DNA from: an uncultured Prevotella sp.
GTDB lineage: Bacteria; Bacteroidota; Bacteroidia; Bacteroidales; Bacteroidaceae
DNA: 33,465 bases
Assembly (NCBI GenBank): GCA_900319715.1
Contig: ONPM01000058.1
Location: 1-33,465 of the forward strand
Reading direction: 5' to 3'
In this document: positions 31,287 to 33,465 of the stretch, in pieces
Numbering within the stretch: the first letter of the stretch is position 1
How the letters are laid out: every line of letters starts with the position of its first letter
The notes under the pieces: generated by a model
Databases searched by the model: none
What the model was told of the DNA's origin: nothing
The model's input: only the letters and a program-made list of their open reading frames with translations
Translations under genes and position numbers: made by a program

Positions 31287-31374
31287 TTCTAATGCCTTCC
31301 GTGCCTCATCCTAATGCCTTCCGTATCTCGTTGCAATGCCTTCCGTGCTTCATGCTAATGCCTTGCGCTATATG
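31287..31374 (+). repeat. 22-bp tandem array (4 units)
   Basis: Four head-to-tail 22-bp units start at 31287, 31309, 31331 and 31353, each with a core TAATGCCTTCCGT or close variant. The reverse complement (GCATTAGAAC) resembles the core of the 157-336 array, but the period differs. No gene is seen here. The stretch 31375-31516 shows nothing recognisable. Confidence 0.8.
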
Positions 31375-31516
31375 GTGCAGATATCTTGCACGCACCATCC
31401 TGATAGAGCCCGTTGCGCGTGGCGGCTGTCTGCGTATTATCGGCATGCCGGGTTATGTCAATGTTTATCGTATCGTGTTGTGTGTGTGAATATGGCGTTT
31501 CTGTCTTGCCCTGTCC

Positions 31517-31698
31517 ATTACAAATTACAGATTACAGTTTTTTTTATGCGTTCCTCTTGTGCTATGAGATATGAAAGTTTATATTTATATATAATATATT
31601 ATATATAAATATAAAAACTTATTTAACGTTTATTTGCTTTTATCATCATTCTGCTCAACCACCATCCTGTTTTGAAACTGTAATCTGTAATTTGTAAT
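31517..31698. repeat. MITE-like element: perfect 24-bp inverted arms with an internal AT palindrome
   Basis: 31517-31540 and 31675-31698 are exact reverse complements, each made of ATTACAR heptamers plus TTT. The 134-bp interior contains a 38-bp perfect AT palindrome (31578-31615). The element lies in the 650-bp gap between the CotH and M13 promoters and holds no ORF of note. Confidence 0.8.
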
Positions 31699-31744
31699 TC
31701 TGCTTTGTCCTTTTTGGTTTGTCATGTAAAAATACAGAGAATAA

Positions 31745-31776
31745 TTTGGCGGTATGAATTTATTTTCGTATCTTTG
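31745..31776 (+). promoter_or_regulatory. Promoter of the M13 remnant
   Basis: TTTG (31745-31748), 20 bp, TATCTTTG (31769-31776). It is intact although the gene behind it is broken. Confidence 0.75.
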
Positions 31777-31803
31777 CACCTGAATAGAAAAATCAATTAA
31801 CTG

Positions 31804-32405
31804 ATGATAGGAATAATGAGAATGGTAAAAATGAACTTCTGGATGGCGGCCCTCGTACTGACGGCTGGTCTTCTCGTGGCGTCGTGTACCGCAGACATGG
31901 GAGTGGCCGACAACCCCTCTGGCGGCGAAGAGCCTGCCGGCGTGTGGGAAAACATCGTGGAGCCGTCGGAGTTCGCCTCGTATTGGGACCTGAGCACTTA
32001 TGCCGGCGACGACTTTTACCAGTTTGCCGTTGGCGGATGGCTTGAGACCAACCCGCTGAAGAAGGGCGAGGACTCGAACGGGCCCATCGCCGAACAGGCG
32101 AAAATACGGACCGAGTTCCTGAAGTCGCTCGCCGACAGGACGGAGGGGGACGAGGTGCTGGCGCGGCTGAAGGCTGCCTTCGACAATGCTCAGGCAGGAG
32201 CCGACAAGGAGGCGCTCCAGAAGAAACTGGCTGGATGGCGAACTTCAGTGACGAGACTTTCAGGGAGTTCAACGATGATGAACATTCCATCCATGCCATC
32301 CGTGTCAACGGCAACGTGTACCTGATGGACGAGTTCTACCGTCTCTTCGGCATCACTGGCGGCAAGGGATTCGTCAGGCCTGAGAACCGCATCGAGATCT
32401 GGTAA
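31804..32405 (+). pseudogene. Degraded M13 (neprilysin/PepO-like) peptidase lipoprotein
   Basis: The first frame (31804-32325) starts with a lipoprotein signal (LLVASC) and a region typical of the M13 N-terminus (PSEFASYWDLSTYAGDDFYQ, FAVGGWLETNPLK), then runs out of frame. In another frame, 32235-32405 encodes the M13 C-terminus (DEHSIHAIRVNG, MDEFYRLFGI, then RPENRIEIW and stop). Family members are about 650-700 aa; here some 200 residues remain, and the zinc-binding HExxH and ExxxD regions are absent. A large internal deletion plus a frameshift is the simplest reading. A truncated lipoprotein could still be made from the intact promoter. Confidence 0.75.
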
Positions 32406-32463
32406 GTGTGAGAAAAAAAGTAAAAAGATGACCGTTGTTGGCGATAGTTGACAGTTTTTTTTG

Positions 32464-32471
32464 TAATTTTG
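32464..32471 (+). promoter_or_regulatory. lptB promoter -7 box
   Basis: TAATTTTG followed by CAGCC, 8 nt before the ATG. A possible TTG -33 box lies 23 bp upstream, slightly too far. Confidence 0.6.
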
Positions 32472-32479
32472 CAGCCGAT

Positions 32480-33286
32480 ATGGAAAAGAATCAGCAAGAG
32501 GAGCGGCTGGTGCTGCGGACGGAAGGTCTCGTGAAACGGTATGGTAAACGTACGGTGGTGAACGACGTGAGTTTCGACGTGAAGCAGGGTGAGATCGTGG
32601 GTCTGCTGGGCCCTAACGGTGCCGGCAAGACCACCTCTTTCTATATGACCACGGGTCTGATCGTGCCCAACGGAGGGCATATCTACCTGGGCAACGAGGA
32701 GGTGACGAACTACCCTGTGTATAAGCGTGCGCGTGCTGGCATCGGCTATCTGGCGCAGGAGGCGAGCGTGTTCCGTAAGATGAGTGTCGAGGACAATATC
32801 CTCTCTGTGCTCGAGATGACGGGCAAGCCGCGCGACTACCAACTGCAGAAACTGGAGGATCTGATCAAGGAGTTCCGTCTGGGCAAGGTGCGCAAGAACA
32901 AGGGTGACCAGTTGTCGGGCGGTGAGCGCCGAAGGACGGAAATCGCCCGTTGCCTGGCCATCGAGCCTAAGTTCATCATGCTCGACGAGCCCTTTGCGGG
33001 CGTCGACCCCATCGCCGTGGAGGATATCCAGTTCATCGTGTGGAAACTGAAGGACCGAAATATCGGCATCCTCATCACTGACCACAACGTGGAGGATACG
33101 CTCTGTATCACGAACCGTGCCTATCTGCTCTTCGAGGGGCGCATCCTCTTCCAGGGCTCGCCTGAGGAACTGGCACAGAACAAGATTGTGCGCGAGAAAT
33201 ACCTCACCGACTCGTTCGTGCTCCGCCAGAAGGACTTCCAACTGCTCGAAGAGGAGCGCAAGGCGAAAGAAGAGGAAGAGATGTAG
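32480..33286 (+). CDS. lptB: LPS export ABC transporter ATP-binding protein
   Basis: A 268-aa cytoplasmic ATPase that powers lipopolysaccharide extraction by LptBFG towards the outer membrane. Walker [10 protein letters not shown] is at 44-52, the Q-loop region [12 protein letters not shown] at 90-101, the LptB-type signature LSGGERRR at 145-152, Walker B FIMLDE at 165-170 and [10 protein letters not shown] at 171-180. The ATG at 32480 is used instead of a TTG at 32435, which lies upstream of the promoter box. The C-terminus is a Lys/Glu-rich extension (from about 245) beyond the usual ~240 aa. The stop codon runs directly into the GTTTACR array. No lptF/G/A/C gene is adjacent. Confidence 0.94.
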   Translation: MEKNQQEERLVLRTEGLVKRYGKRTVVNDVSFDVKQGEIVGLLGPNGAGKTTSFYMTTGLIVPNGGHIYLGNEEVTNYPVYKRARAGIGYLAQEASVFRKMSVEDNILSVLEMTGKPRDYQLQKLEDLIKEFRLGKVRKNKGDQLSGGERRRTEIARCLAIEPKFIMLDEPFAGVDPIAVEDIQFIVWKLKDRNIGILITDHNVEDTLCITNRAYLLFEGRILFQGSPEELAQNKIVREKYLTDSFVLRQKDFQLLEEERKAKEEEEM

Positions 33287-33432
33287 TTTACGGTTTACAG
33301 TTTACAGTTTACGGTTTACAGTTTACGGTTTACAGTTTACAGTTTACAGATGAAATGTTCTAAAGGCTCCTATTTATAGTTAATTATCTATAAAAGTAAT
33401 CGTCTGTAAACCGTAAACCGTAAAGTGTAAAC
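33286..33432. repeat. Second composite with inverted GTTTACR arms
   Basis: Nine GTTTACR units (33286-33348) end in GATGA, as in the left-hand copy at 112-144. Four inverted units occupy 33405-33432. The 24 bp at 33388-33411 match 369-392 at 22 positions, extending the similarity beyond the heptamers. The 56-bp core is unlike the 13-mer array. Confidence 0.85.
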
Positions 33433-33443
33433 TAAAAAATTAG

Positions 33444-33451
33444 TACTTTTG
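33444..33451 (+). promoter_or_regulatory. Promoter -7 box for a gene beyond the window
   Basis: TACTTTTG followed by CACCCC, just downstream of the repeat. The gene it serves lies outside the window. Confidence 0.55.
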
Positions 33452-33465
33452 CACCCCATAATTTG

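Noticed and set aside
32435..32479. Upstream TTG start for lptB
   Set aside because: The extra codons lie over the -7 promoter box; the ATG at 32480 gives the normal LptB N-terminus.

Overview
The window looks like a chromosomal segment of a member of the Bacteroidota, most likely Prevotella or a close relative (inference). Many start codons follow a TAnnTTTG -7 box, several with a TTTG-like -33 box 19-20 bp upstream. There are no clear Shine-Dalgarno sequences. Lipoproteins carry Asp-rich tails after the lipid cysteine, a CotH-type protein ends in a T9SS-like sorting domain, and DUF349, clostripain-family, S23 and DUF559 proteins are present. No prophage, CRISPR array, rRNA operon or intact transposase is visible. 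Most of the roughly 27 protein genes are housekeeping or envelope genes.

Layout. 1-450: start of a surface lipoprotein, then a repeat composite. 456-5581: asd; a DUF559 nuclease bracketed by perfect 34-bp inverted repeats; a CPA2-type antiporter with a USP-like tail; a LolD-type ATPase; and a shortened CvfB-like RNA-binding protein. 5574-13673 (minus strand): asnS with a Wza/Wzz-like polysaccharide export pair, then tRNA-Val, purB and rluB. 13823-17452: DUF349 protein, PaaK-like ligase and a tandem ACT protein, apparently one operon. 17612-20677: corA with a long structured leader, pepD and an S23 four-helix-bundle protein. 20696-25821: a flippase-like membrane protein, a possible 30-residue membrane peptide, ksgA, an unidentified ncRNA candidate, a MATE exporter and a DD-carboxypeptidase. 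25887-31150: mlaE/mlaF, a clostripain-family lipoprotein and a CotH-family protein. 31150-33465: a repeat-rich gap, a degraded M13 peptidase gene and lptB.

The genes group mainly around the envelope: lipid and lipoprotein trafficking (lolD, mlaEF, lptB), surface polysaccharide (wzz, wza-like), peptidoglycan trimming, and secreted or surface proteins. No single pathway ties the window together.

The most interesting content is non-coding. (1) The corA leader has an acidic/proline-containing 11-codon ORF, a 7-bp hairpin whose loop is complementary to the 8 nt just upstream of the corA AUG, and nested stems. It looks like an undescribed Mg2+-responsive cis-regulator. (2) A REP-like palindrome occurs as inverted pairs. 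One pair brackets the DUF559 gene, and three of the four copies sit 1-7 nt before a start codon. (3) About ten intergenic loci carry 7-8-bp tandem repeats of several sequence families, often as inverted arms, that run into gene ends and encode C-terminal tails. (4) There are MITE-like composites with perfect inverted arms, a candidate sRNA and several small oddities.
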